From DASSJF01 sp035934535 (GTDB lineage: Bacteria > Sysuimicrobiota > Sysuimicrobiia > Sysuimicrobiales > Segetimicrobiaceae): DNA of 64,000 nucleotides. Position numbers and translations under genes: made by a program. Position 1 is the stretch's first letter, and the number at the start of each line of letters is the position of its first letter. The notes under the pieces were generated by a model. It did not search any database. It saw only the letters and a list, made by a program, of their open reading frames with translations, and was not told the origin of the DNA. The stretch lies in contig DASYXS010000020.1 in the NCBI GenBank assembly GCA_035934535.1, positions 4,953 to 68,952 on the forward strand. The letters are read 5' to 3'. Below are positions 48,650 through 57,250 of the stretch, one piece after another.

Positions 48650-50965
48650 TCAGACGCCGTGCCGGTGTTCCATCGCCGGCGGGTCGAGCACCGTAACCGG
48701 CGGGAGCGCGCCGTCCCACCGCTCGATCTCAACCAGACACTGCTGGCCGCTGCACCCTTGGGCGAGGCGTGACGTGCCCTTATCGAACGTCAGGACATTC
48801 GGGTTCCCATGCACGCACATCGGCGTCGGGTCCCGGGGGTCGAGCGGATCGTACCACGCGCCCGTGGAGAGCTGCGCCACGCCCTTGCGAATCTCGCGGC
48901 TCACGACGGCGCCCGCCAGGCAGCTTCCACGGTCGTTGTGCACGCGCACGACGTCCCCGTCCGCAATGCCGCGGGCCGCGGCGTCGTCGGGATGCAGACG
49001 AACCGGTTCCCGCCCTTTGACCTTCGCCGCCTGGCTGAACTCCCCGATATCCAGTTGGCTGTGCAGCCGGGTTCTCGGGTTGTTGGCGATCAGGACGAGC
49101 GGGAACCGGCGGGCGAGCGGAGAGCCCAGCCACTCCGCGGGCTCGAGCCACGCCGGATGACCGGGGCAGTCCGGATAGTCGAACCCATGGATCCGGGATG
49201 AAAAGATCTCGATGCGGCCGCTCGGGGTCGCGAGCGGCGCGCGTACGGGATTCTCCCGGAACGCCGAAAAGAGCACCGCGTCGTCTGGGCTGACGGGCAG
49301 TTCGACGCTGCCGGCGTGCCAAAACTCGTCGAACGGCGGCGCCTGGGCCGCGACGCCTGCCGCGGACTCCCGCCACTCCTCGTAGAGATGTCTGATCCAC
49401 TCCGCGCCGGTGCGGCCCTCGGTGAACCGCTCGCCGGCCCCAAGCCTCGACGAGAGCTCGGCGAAAATCTCATAGTCGTTTCGCGACGCCGCGTACGGCG
49501 GGACCGCCTGATGCATCGCGATCAAGTAGCCGTCGTTGGGCGAGGCCGCGATGTCATCCCGCTCGAGCGTGATGGTGGACGGGAGCACGATATCGGCATG
49601 GCGCGCCGTGGCCGTCCAAAACGCCTCGTGCACCACGACCGTGTCCGGACGCTGAAACGCCCGGCGCAGCCGTCCGAGATCCTGATGATGGTGAAATGGG
49701 TTGCCCCCGCACCAGTAGACGAGATGGATCCGGGGATACCGCAGGCGCCGGCCGTCGTAATCGTACTCCTGGCCCGGGTGCAGCAGCATATCCGAAATCC
49801 GCGCCACGGGGATGAACGTCTCGACGGGGTTCGTGCCCTGCGGCAGCGTCGGCACCGGTATCGACCGCGGCGCGCCCACGGCCTGCACCGAGCCGTACCC
49901 GAATCCGAACCCGCCTCCCGGCAGTCCGATCTGTCCGAGCATGGCCGCCAGCACGAGGCCCATCCAGGGCACCTGCTCGCCGTGATCGGCCCGCTGGAGC
50001 GACCAGCTCACCGTCACCAACGTCCGGCACGCCGCCATCCGGCGAGCCAGCGCGCGCAGCGCGTCCGCGGGCACGCGCGCCAGCGACGCCGCCCATTCGG
50101 GGCTCTTCGGCCGGCCGTCGTCGAGACCGAGGACGTACCGTTCGAATCGCTCGAACCCGACGCAGTAGCGTGCCAGAAAGTCCCGGTCGTGCAGGCCCTC
50201 CGTGATGAGCGTGTGCGCGAGCGCCAGCATGACCGCCACGTCGGTGCCGGGCACCAGCGGGTGCCATTCGGCCTCGAGAAACTCCGGCAGGTCGTCCTTC
50301 AAGGGGCTGAACTGCACGAACCGCACCTGCCGGCGGGCGGCCTCCCTGAGATGGCCGCGCACCGTGTGCCGGGTCACCCCGCCGGCGCTGACCGCCGCGT
50401 TTTTGAGGGGAATCCCGCCGAAACAGACGACCAGTTGCGAGTTGGCGGCAATGACCGGCCACGCCGTCGCGGAGTAGAGCAATTCGTCGTGCGTGCCAAT
50501 AACATACGGCAGGATGACGCGCGAGGCGCCGAGGCTGTACGTTTGAACCGACCGGGTGTAGCCGCCGAGACAGTTGAGAAACCGATGGACCTGGCTTTGG
50601 GCATGGTGGAATCGCCCGGCGCTGCCCCAGCCGTAGGAGCCTCCGTACATCGCCTCGGGACCGTGCCGACCGATCACGCGCTGGAGCTCGTCCCCGAGCA
50701 GCCGGATCGCCGTCGGCCAGCCGACCGGGACGAACGGTTCCGCGCCGCGGCCCTCCGCCGGCCCGGGACCGCGGTCCAGCCACCCCGCCCGGATCATCGG
50801 CTGCGACACGCGCGTCCGGTGCCGCACGCCGCCGGAGATATTTCCGAGCAGCGGCGACGGATCGGGGTCCAGCGGATGCGGATGGACCGTCACGCGATCG
50901 CCGTCGCGGACGTCCACGGTGTACGCGCCCCAATGGGAACTATGCGGACGCAATGCAGATGTCAC
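48650..50965 (-). CDS. Molybdopterin-guanine-dinucleotide S/N-oxide reductase, BisC type
   Basis: 771 residues, the size of the BisC/TorA/DorA catalytic subunit. The N-terminus (HSSHWGAYTVDVRDGDRVTVHPHPLDPDPSPLLGNI) lacks a Tat signal and the 4Fe-4S cysteines, so it is a cytoplasmic BisC-like enzyme. Hallmarks are MYGGSYGWGSAGRFHHAQSQ, HRFLNCLGGYTRSVQTYSLGAS (Mo-ligand Ser region), HLVYWCGGNPFHHHQDLGRL and RTRLHSQLDIGEFSQ. The C-terminal domain (RIADGDVVRVHNDRG) is complete. No accessory subunit or chaperone gene is adjacent. Likely substrates are biotin or methionine sulfoxide or other S/N-oxides. Confidence 0.95.
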   Translation of the reverse strand: MTSALRPHSSHWGAYTVDVRDGDRVTVHPHPLDPDPSPLLGNISGGVRHRTRVSQPMIRAGWLDRGPGPAEGRGAEPFVPVGWPTAIRLLGDELQRVIGRHGPEAMYGGSYGWGSAGRFHHAQSQVHRFLNCLGGYTRSVQTYSLGASRVILPYVIGTHDELLYSATAWPVIAANSQLVVCFGGIPLKNAAVSAGGVTRHTVRGHLREAARRQVRFVQFSPLKDDLPEFLEAEWHPLVPGTDVAVMLALAHTLITEGLHDRDFLARYCVGFERFERYVLGLDDGRPKSPEWAASLARVPADALRALARRMAACRTLVTVSWSLQRADHGEQVPWMGLVLAAMLGQIGLPGGGFGFGYGSVQAVGAPRSIPVPTLPQGTNPVETFIPVARISDMLLHPGQEYDYDGRRLRYPRIHLVYWCGGNPFHHHQDLGRLRRAFQRPDTVVVHEAFWTATARHADIVLPSTITLERDDIAASPNDGYLIAMHQAVPPYAASRNDYEIFAELSSRLGAGERFTEGRTGAEWIRHLYEEWRESAAGVAAQAPPFDEFWHAGSVELPVSPDDAVLFSAFRENPVRAPLATPSGRIEIFSSRIHGFDYPDCPGHPAWLEPAEWLGSPLARRFPLVLIANNPRTRLHSQLDIGEFSQAAKVKGREPVRLHPDDAAARGIADGDVVRVHNDRGSCLAGAVVSREIRKGVAQLSTGAWYDPLDPRDPTPMCVHGNPNVLTFDKGTSRLAQGCSGQQCLVEIERWDGALPPVTVLDPPAMEHRHGV

Positions 50966-51071
50966 GAAATCCCCTCCACGCCAAAACTCGGACGAGATCG
51001 CGCCGGGTAACGGCGCTGCTAGCGCGATGGTGGCACCGATGAGGGCGCGGGCATTTCATCTAACCAGGGAA

Positions 51072-51097
51072 ATGCCGCGTGGTTCCTCGGGTTCCCT
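51072..51097 (-). repeat. 26-base repeat, copy B (upstream of BisC gene)
   Basis: It matches copy A (44687-44712) at 24 of 26 bases: ATGCCGCG, T-GGT-T, CCTCGGGTTCCCT. It holds a clean direct repeat GGTTCC-TCG-GGTTCC. It lies 107 bases upstream of the BisC start in the same relative orientation as copy A to the barrel gene. Confidence 0.6.
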
Positions 51098-51173
51098 CCC
51101 CGCCGAGGATTCGAGGTTTGGCAGACGACTCATCCGGCTCGCTGGAAATGGAGGAGAACGTGTTTGATAGAAC

Positions 51174-51212
51174 TGGTGCCGGGCGGGGGATTTTGCGATT
51201 ATCCCCACGGCC
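51174..51212 (+). repeat. 39-nt tRNA-3'-end-like repeat, copy 1
   Basis: Begins TGGTGCCGGGCGGGGGATTT and ends ATTATCCCCACGGCC. Read on the minus strand it has a hairpin (GGGG/CCCC around an 11- to 13-base loop), a 7-base strand GCCCGGC, a discriminator A and CCA. Copy 1 lies in the 365-base gap between the BisC gene and the racemase-like gene; apart from this and the 26-base repeat nothing is seen in that gap. Confidence 0.8.
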
Positions 51213-51330
51213 GCGAGCCCGCGCTGCGGCATCTCGACGCTGGCAGCCGTGGCCCGCGGATGCGATGAGACCGAGGCCCCGTCCGGGCCGACGACCTCGG
51301 GAGAGAACGGAGCAGACGGCGGACACACGC

Positions 51331-52002
51331 TCAGCGGGCGCGTGTCGAGGCCGCCTCCTGCGCCGCGTAGACCGAAATGGGCAAGGGGTCAAGGACCGGA
51401 ATCCCGATCTGCGTCCGAAGGTCTTGGGCGATACCAAGCGTGCCCTGTGTCATCGAACCGAGGTAGATTCCGTCCGCGCGATGCTCCCGCACGGCCGCGG
51501 CCGCTTCCTCGCGCATGAACCGGCGTCCCGCTTCGAGATCGGCCAAGATCTTGCGCACCGTCGTCTTCATCATGTGGACGACGACGGTGTCCGGCCGCGC
51601 CGGCACGTTCTTGATCATCGCCTGAGCCGCGGGCACGGCGGGCTCCACGGTGAGGATCACGAGACGCGATGCCACGAGGCGGGCGACGAACAACGAGGCT
51701 TCCCCGGGGCCGATCACGGGGACCTTGGCGGCGGCGCGCAGGTCGGCGAGCGCCGGGTCCACGGCGCCCGCGGCGATGATCGCCGCGCAGCGGTCCGGCC
51801 CGATCTCGGCGACCGCCGCGAGGGCGGCCCGGCCGGCCTGCTCAAAGTCCTCTCGCCCCTCGAGGATCTTGGGGCCGTCGGGCGGGTTCAGGAGCTCGAT
51901 CGTGAACCCGGGGCGCAGGTACCCGCGCAGGATCTCGAGCCGGCGGTTGTTCTCGGCGCTGCCGTATCCGGTCACGGACTCGAGGTACACGATGTGCGGC
52001 AT
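51331..52002 (-). CDS. Asp/Glu/hydantoin racemase-like protein lacking both catalytic cysteines
   Basis: 223 residues. The overall family pattern is clear: MPHIVYLESVTGYGSAENNR start, IIAAGAVDPALADLRAAAKVPVIGPGEASLFVA (residues about 75-108), LVILTVEPAVPAAQ and DGIYLGSMTQGTLGIAQDL (178-196). The two acid/base cysteines of racemases would lie near residue 79 and residue 183. Here they are Gly/Ala and Ser, so a different lyase-like chemistry or a non-enzymatic role must be considered. ATG 52002 has GGAGGGG upstream. It is divergent from the binding-protein gene by about 115 bases. Confidence 0.8.
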   Translation of the reverse strand: MPHIVYLESVTGYGSAENNRRLEILRGYLRPGFTIELLNPPDGPKILEGREDFEQAGRAALAAVAEIGPDRCAAIIAAGAVDPALADLRAAAKVPVIGPGEASLFVARLVASRLVILTVEPAVPAAQAMIKNVPARPDTVVVHMMKTTVRKILADLEAGRRFMREEAAAAVREHRADGIYLGSMTQGTLGIAQDLRTQIGIPVLDPLPISVYAAQEAASTRAR

Positions 52003-52117
52003 CGGGCATCCCCTCCACACGTGTACTTCTGGCGGAGCGGAGCGCCTCCTTGCCGAATATCTCGCAGGCCTGCCGCACGCTCGCGTCCTTGACGCCGCAG
52101 CACGAGGTGACACGCCG

Positions 52118-53794
52118 ATGGCCGGTCCCGTGCGCACGACACCCGCCGTAGCCGGCATCGCCGCACGACGCCGCACCCTGACGCGGCGCGGGCTGCTTAC
52201 CGGCGCCGCGGGCCTCGGGCTCGCGGCCGCCGGACCACCGGCGCCGTGGACCCAGATCGGACGCGCATCGGCCGCGCCCACCCCTCGACGCGGCGGCACG
52301 TTCCGCGTCCCCGTCAACGCCAACATCACGCCGTGGCCGCCCATCGGGTTGATCCAGAACCTGATGGTGAACAACGCCATGTTCAATAAGTTGGTGCGCC
52401 TCCGGCCGGCGGACTGGGCGCCGGAGGCCGATCTCGCCGAGCGCTGGGAGGTGTCCAAAGACGGATTGACGTGGACGTTCCACCTCAAGAGCGGCGTCAG
52501 GTGGCACGACGGCCGTCCGTTCACCGCGGACGACGTCAAGTACACGATCGACGCGTACGCCGATCCCAAGATCAACAGCCAGTTGCGCGGAAATTTCGAA
52601 CCCGTCGCCGGCGTCGAGGTCGTGGACCCGATGACGGTCCGGGTCGCCACCAAGACGCCGTACTCATCGTTCCTGGAGCTCCTATGCTACATCGCGTTCA
52701 TCATGCCCAAGCACCTGCTCGAAGGGCAGGAGTTCAACGCCACCAAGTTCCCGCAGGCGTTCCTCCAGCATCCGGTCGGCACCGGACCGTTCAAGTTCGG
52801 CGAGCACATCACGGGCGATCACTTCACGGTGACCGCGTACGACAACTATCACGAGGGACGGCCGTACCTCGACGCGATCATCTACAAGGTCGTGCGGGAT
52901 CTGAATTCCACGGTGCTGCAGGTCAAGACCGGTGAGCTCGACATCGCGTTCCCTACGGTCGCGCAGATTCCCGCGCTCGCGGGCACTCCGACCATCGCGA
53001 TCACCGAGCAGCCGGTGATGGACTTCCGGTATTTCGGCGCCAACTACCGGACGGACAAGAGCCCGACGCTGGGGAAGTGGTGGGGCGCACGGGCGGTCCG
53101 GCAGGCGTTCGCGCACGCGATCAACACGAAGGGAATCATTCAGCAGGTCGCCCGGGGACGCGCGGAACTGGCCAACGGTCCGATCCCCAGCGCGCTCAAG
53201 AACTGGTACGTGAAGGACGCGCCGACTTTCGACTACGATCCGGAGCGGGCCAAGAAGATGCTCTACGAGGCCGGCTTCCGGGCAGGCGGGGACGGCATCC
53301 TGGCCAAGGACGGCCGGAAATTCGCGTTCACCTTCAACACCGATCAGGGGCAGCCCGAGCGGATCGACGCCTCGCTGATCGTGCAGCAGAACCTCCGGGA
53401 CATCGGGATCGACGTCCGGTTCCAGCCGCTCGAGTTCACCGAGTTCGTGCGCCGCGAGCACGTCACCGAAGAGTACGAGGCGTTCTGCTTCTACTACATC
53501 GTGCCGCAGACCCCGGACCTGCACTCATACTTCCAGACGAACGGCTCGCTCAACATCTGGGGTTACTCCAACGCGGAGATCGACCGGCTGTTCCTGCAGG
53601 GACTCGCCACGTTCGACGCCGCGAAGCGTCGCGAGATCTACACGCGCCTATACCGGCGGCTCGCGGAGGAACAGGCCGCCAACTTCCTCTACCACCCGCA
53701 CGAGATTCAGGCGATCAACAAGCGAGTGCTGGGATGGCCGGCGACCGACTACCGGACGGCGCTGGCGTTCCTCAATCGGGTGTGGCTCGCGTGA
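52118..53794 (+). CDS. ABC transporter substrate-binding protein, family 5, Tat-type signal
   Basis: 558 residues. A twin-arginine-like leader (RRRTLTRRGLLTGAAGLGLA, residues about 17-36) precedes family 5 features: RWEVSKDGLTWTFHLKSGVRWHDGRPFTADDVKY, VGTGPFKFGEHI and VRQAFAHAINTKGIIQQVARG. ATG 52118 has GAGGTGA. No permease or ATPase genes follow; it is an orphan binding protein between repeat copies 1 and 2, perhaps using an importer elsewhere. Confidence 0.92.
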   Translation: MAGPVRTTPAVAGIAARRRTLTRRGLLTGAAGLGLAAAGPPAPWTQIGRASAAPTPRRGGTFRVPVNANITPWPPIGLIQNLMVNNAMFNKLVRLRPADWAPEADLAERWEVSKDGLTWTFHLKSGVRWHDGRPFTADDVKYTIDAYADPKINSQLRGNFEPVAGVEVVDPMTVRVATKTPYSSFLELLCYIAFIMPKHLLEGQEFNATKFPQAFLQHPVGTGPFKFGEHITGDHFTVTAYDNYHEGRPYLDAIIYKVVRDLNSTVLQVKTGELDIAFPTVAQIPALAGTPTIAITEQPVMDFRYFGANYRTDKSPTLGKWWGARAVRQAFAHAINTKGIIQQVARGRAELANGPIPSALKNWYVKDAPTFDYDPERAKKMLYEAGFRAGGDGILAKDGRKFAFTFNTDQGQPERIDASLIVQQNLRDIGIDVRFQPLEFTEFVRREHVTEEYEAFCFYYIVPQTPDLHSYFQTNGSLNIWGYSNAEIDRLFLQGLATFDAAKRREIYTRLYRRLAEEQAANFLYHPHEIQAINKRVLGWPATDYRTALAFLNRVWLA

Positions 53795-53841
53795 TAATTG
53801 CGACCGCCCAATTCAATACTGGAGGCTATGCTGCCTTAAGC

Positions 53842-53880
53842 TGGTGCCGGGAGGGGGATTTTGCGATTGCCCCCATGTCC
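53842..53880 (+). repeat. 39-nt tRNA-3'-end-like repeat, copy 2
   Basis: TGGTGCCGGGAGGGGGATTT...CCCCCATGTCC. Minus-strand reading: stem GGGGG (53870-53874) / CCCCC (53853-53857) with a 12-base loop, then 7 bases TCCCGGC, A, CCA. A partner for 6 of 7 acceptor pairs (CCCGGGA) occurs about 40 bases up on the minus strand, but D and anticodon arms are unconvincing. It lies 46 bases beyond the end of the Bax1 gene. Confidence 0.85.
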
Positions 53881-53926
53881 GCGGGCCGTCCGGATCGTCA
53901 CGTAGCGGGCGCATTCCCGGGCGCAC

Positions 53927-55105
53927 CTATAGCACCTTCCTGAACGCCTCCAACCTCGGCATCAGGTCCCTCAGTAGTATGCCGCTCCTAAACGGTAAGA
54001 CCTCACCGGGCAGAGGGCCGACCTTGAGCGCCATCGACTTCCTGACCGCCACGATAATACCGGCCTCGCGCACCCGCCGCAGCTTCTGAAACTTGGCCGC
54101 GAGATATTCGGGAGTCCAGTACCCCACGATCTCGAGGGCCACCTCCGTGCCGTCCTCGTGGATGAACGCGAAATCCGGGACTACGAGATGCTCTCCGGCT
54201 TCCAGGAGGATCGCCTCCCGACGAAGCCGCCACCCGTCGCGCCGCTCGCCAAACTTGGCCGCAAACCGCACCTCCAGTCCGGAGTCGAACAGCGCCGGGG
54301 GAGGCACGCTGGAACGGAGCCCGGCGGCCGACGAAAGGGAGAACGACGCGCGACGCCAGCCCTTGCGCACCATGATCTCCGCATCGAGGTGCCAGTCTCG
54401 CGCCTGGACGAGTGCCGCGAGAAACTTCGCGAAGTCGGCTCCGTACGCGTGAGTCTTCCGGAGGATCGAGACCGGCCCGTCCAGGGTGATCCGGTACGGC
54501 CCGCCGCCTTCGCGTGCGATGCGATGCATCAAGCGCGAGAGACGCACGTATCGCACAATATGTCCCAGATCGGACTGGGCCGTCACCTCGACCCGCGCCG
54601 CGTCGTACAGTAGGGCCTGGGCTTGCGCCAAGTCGTAGTCGGCTCTCAGGTCCCCGGCGGTGTAGGTGTCGGGAAACGCGGTCAACCGGTGGAACTCTGG
54701 ATAGTCTGGATACAGGAACGCCACGAGCTCGTCGTCCCGTTCAGGGGTGGAATCGAGTGCCGCGGTCAGGATCCGCCGGCCGGTCTCCCGGTCAAGCACC
54801 GGATGCTGACCGGCGGCGGCCTGGAACGCGCGGAGACGACGCTCGGCTCCGCTCCCCCTTCGCGGCCAATCGTACGTGGCCGCCTCGTCGAGGAGTTTGA
54901 TCACCGCCTCCACGCGGTCCGGTCTGAGACCGCGGAGGGCCGCGCGGGCGGCATTGCGTACAATCCCCAGTCGGTCCCCGATGTGAGCGCCGTAGACGGC
55001 AATACCCCGCGCCAGATGGGGCACGCACTCGTCCTCCAGGCGATCAGAGGAGATCGAGTTGGTGCGCCTGTCCCAGTGATAGACGCGCTGCGCCTTTGTA
55101 AGCAT
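53927..55105 (-). CDS. bax1: Bax1/DUF790 family nuclease
   Basis: 392 residues. Bax1 is the endonuclease partner of archaeal XPB helicase. The long N-terminal helical region includes LARGIAVYGAHIGDRLGIVRNAARAAL and DYDLAQAQALLYDAARVEVTA. The nuclease core follows: LEVRFAAKFGERRDGWRLRREAILL (Glu278), VPDFAFIHEDGTEVALEIVGYWTPEY (Asp311, Glu325) and FQKLRR with a nearby Lys339, a PD-(D/E)XK-type site. ATG 55105 lies 61 bases inside the XPB gene; no other start is available before conserved codons. It is the last gene of the four-gene operon. Confidence 0.88.
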   Translation of the reverse strand: MLTKAQRVYHWDRRTNSISSDRLEDECVPHLARGIAVYGAHIGDRLGIVRNAARAALRGLRPDRVEAVIKLLDEAATYDWPRRGSGAERRLRAFQAAAGQHPVLDRETGRRILTAALDSTPERDDELVAFLYPDYPEFHRLTAFPDTYTAGDLRADYDLAQAQALLYDAARVEVTAQSDLGHIVRYVRLSRLMHRIAREGGGPYRITLDGPVSILRKTHAYGADFAKFLAALVQARDWHLDAEIMVRKGWRRASFSLSSAAGLRSSVPPPALFDSGLEVRFAAKFGERRDGWRLRREAILLEAGEHLVVPDFAFIHEDGTEVALEIVGYWTPEYLAAKFQKLRRVREAGIIVAVRKSMALKVGPLPGEVLPFRSGILLRDLMPRLEAFRKVL

Positions 55106-56531
55106 CCGTCCGGGCGCGCCCCCGCGCCCGCCGCACGTCTGGCGTTTCCTCGACAACGACCTCGTAGAGACGGGCCGGGTGGTCTCCCCACCGGCGCAGG
55201 AGCCGCCCCAGCCGTTGGACGGCCTCCCGGGCCCCGCGCTCCCCGCCGAGGACAATGCCGACCTTGACGGCCGGCGCATCCCAGCCTTCGTTGAGCACCT
55301 CGCACGCGGCCAGTGCGCGGAGGCGGCCCTGCGCGAACTGGTCCAGCACGGCGTTCCGCTCCTTCTTGTCGGAGTGCGACGTCAGCGCCGGGATGAGGAA
55401 CCGGGCCGACACGTCGAGGGCCATCCGGTTGGAGGCGGTGAAGATGACGCATTGGTCGGACGAGTGCAGGCGCAGGATATCTTCGACCACCCGGAGCTTC
55501 TCCGCCGACCGATGTAGGAGGGCAAGCCGCCGGTGGTAGCTCAGAAGAATTTCTTTGGCCTCGGGATCGGTGCGGGACAGTTTGACGAGATCCTCGCGCC
55601 AGTCGAACCGGGCGTCCTCCCGCCGGCGTTTCGCGACGTACGCGCGAATTTGCCGAGAGCGCCGGTCGAATTCCGCCTGTTCATCCTCCGCCAGATAGAC
55701 GGGCACTCGGATGATGGAGTAATGCGCGAGCGTCCGTCCCCGGGCTTCCGGTACCTTTTCCTCAAACGCCGTCGGGCCGATGAGCTCGCCGAGCATCCGG
55801 TCTCGCCCGTCCGCGCGCTCCGGGGTCGCGGTCAGACCGAGACGCATCGGGGCCAGAGAATCGAGCGCGCTCTCATGCAGCGACAGACCCGGGAGGTGGT
55901 GAGCTTCGTCGTAGACGATCAGACGATAGCGATTGCCGATCTCTTTCATGTGGATCCATGCGCTGTCGTACGTCGTCACCGTGATCGGCCAAACTTCCCG
56001 CCGCCCGTCTCCCAGCACCCCGGCGTCCACGCCGAGGCCCTGCCGGATCCGCCGCTGCCACTGGTACATGAGGTCCCGCAGCGGGGCGACGATCAGCGCC
56101 GATGCGCGGTGGCGCGCGATGATCGTGAGGGCGATCTCGGTCTTGCCGGTTCCCGTCGGCTTGACGACGACACCACGGCATCCCGCACGTTCCCAAGCCG
56201 CCACCGCCGCCTCCTGGTCCGGTCTCAGGGACGGCAGGTTGGGCCGAAGGGTCGGGCAGTCGAAGAAGCGCTCCGCCTCGTCGCTGAGGTGGAGGTGATA
56301 CGCGACCGCGTCCTCTCGGAAACGCAGATGGTTGATCGCTTCCGTGCGCCAAGCCTGTACTCGCGAATCCCAGCGGAGATAGGCCGGCACCTCTAACGTC
56401 TGCGGCGCATCGAGTCGCAGCGAACCGCGATCGAACCGCAGTGAAAGAAGCCGGTTCGGTAGACCGGGCAAGTCCGGAGAATCTCCGGCGCCGCCCCCCC
56501 GAGCGCGGCTTCGCCGCCTCAGGTGCGCCAT
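55044..56531 (-). CDS. XPB/RAD25-type DEAD/DEAH helicase
   Basis: 495 residues, superfamily 2 3'-5' helicase of the XPB branch. The N-terminal RLLSLRFDRGSLRL and the short damage-recognition region lead to Walker A KPTGTGKTE (Lys130), DEAH box IVYDEAHHLPG (208-211) and motif III GLTATPERADGRD. The C-terminal lobe has DQCVIFTASNRMALDVSARFL, LNEGWDAPAVKVGIVLGG and QRLGRLLRR (motif VI). ATG 56531 overlaps the PIN toxin gene by 13 bases. It sits directly upstream of its known partner Bax1, so nucleotide-excision-repair or DNA-processing function is the first guess. Confidence 0.92.
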   Translation of the reverse strand: MAHLRRRSRARGGGAGDSPDLPGLPNRLLSLRFDRGSLRLDAPQTLEVPAYLRWDSRVQAWRTEAINHLRFREDAVAYHLHLSDEAERFFDCPTLRPNLPSLRPDQEAAVAAWERAGCRGVVVKPTGTGKTEIALTIIARHRASALIVAPLRDLMYQWQRRIRQGLGVDAGVLGDGRREVWPITVTTYDSAWIHMKEIGNRYRLIVYDEAHHLPGLSLHESALDSLAPMRLGLTATPERADGRDRMLGELIGPTAFEEKVPEARGRTLAHYSIIRVPVYLAEDEQAEFDRRSRQIRAYVAKRRREDARFDWREDLVKLSRTDPEAKEILLSYHRRLALLHRSAEKLRVVEDILRLHSSDQCVIFTASNRMALDVSARFLIPALTSHSDKKERNAVLDQFAQGRLRALAACEVLNEGWDAPAVKVGIVLGGERGAREAVQRLGRLLRRWGDHPARLYEVVVEETPDVRRARGRARTDAYKGAARLSLGQAHQLDLL

Positions 56532-56953
56532 CGGGCCAGCCCTTCGCCTTTCGCCGCAGCCGCCAGCCGCGCATCAAAGGACAGGATCGTCAGCTCCGGT
56601 ACCTCGTTCTGAAGGCTCTTGGCCACGGCCAGGTGCCAAAGATCCGCGCCCCGCAGTGGCCACTTGGACGATAGGTCCCGCACGACCTTCCAGTCAGGCA
56701 CCGCGTTCAGACGACGCCAGGGGCCACCTTCAAGGGCCTCGCGTGCCGCTGCAACGAGGACTTTGGCCAGGGCGCGCTCACGTTCTATTCGCGCAATCAC
56801 GGCATGTACCTCAGCCCATGCCAATGTGGATAGAAAATGCACCGCTGAGCGGCGCGCGCTCCGGCTGGCCTCCTCACTGTGCCCATCGTGAAAAAGGGCG
56901 GAAAGGATTGCCGAACTGTCCCAATAAACCGCACTCGTAACCTCCGTGCTCAC
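56519..56953 (-). CDS. PIN-domain RNase, toxin of the Phd-PIN module (VapC-like)
   Basis: 144 residues. PIN acidic residues are Asp12 (YWDSSAILSALF), Glu48 (AWAEVHAVI), Asp104 (RGADLWHLAVA) and Asp127 (LTILSFDARLAAAA); a likely Mg-dependent RNase. GTG 56953 overlaps the antitoxin stop by 4 bases (GTGA); the open frame upstream to 57154 is the shadow of the antitoxin. Its 3' end overlaps the XPB start. Its neighbours make it part of an operon with a helicase and nuclease, not a stand-alone toxin-antitoxin pair. Confidence 0.88.
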   Translation of the reverse strand: MSTEVTSAVYWDSSAILSALFHDGHSEEASRSARRSAVHFLSTLAWAEVHAVIARIERERALAKVLVAAAREALEGGPWRRLNAVPDWKVVRDLSSKWPLRGADLWHLAVAKSLQNEVPELTILSFDARLAAAAKGEGLARWRT

Positions 56954-57234
56954 GAGCCACGGTCCTCCTGCAACCATTTCTGCGCCAGACCTTCCTTGAG
57001 CGGGAGAGGCGGGGGAAGATTCCGCACCACATGACGCAAAGGTTCCACCAGCCCGGAGTCCTCCAGCCGGCGGACGCGCTCCGCTAATGGCAGAAGACGC
57101 CCGGAAATCGGCGAGAGTCTCGCAACAGGGCTGCCCCGCTCCGTGATGACCCACTCCTGACCGCGTTGCACATCGCGAAGCAATTTGCTCAGTCGCGCTT
57201 TGGCCTCGCGCACCCCAGTTCTTCTCGCCTTCAC
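56950..57234 (-). CDS. Phd/YefM-family antitoxin
   Basis: 94 residues. The N-terminal Phd/YefM fold is clear (VREAKARLSKLLRDVQRGQEWVITERGSPVARLSPI); it binds the operator DNA. The C-terminal part (LEDSGLVEPLRHVVRNLPPPLPLKEGLAQKWLQED) would wrap the PIN toxin. GTG 57234 has GAAGGTG. It is the promoter-proximal gene, driven from a strong promoter with inverted repeats at 57251-57303. Confidence 0.88.
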   Translation of the reverse strand: MKARRTGVREAKARLSKLLRDVQRGQEWVITERGSPVARLSPISGRLLPLAERVRRLEDSGLVEPLRHVVRNLPPPLPLKEGLAQKWLQEDRGS

Positions 57235-57250
57235 GACAGCACCTTCAATA

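Noticed and set aside
55106..55279. Upstream extension of the Bax1 frame
   Set aside because: It lies inside the conserved C-terminal lobe of XPB and reads as Arg/Ser-rich shadow sequence.
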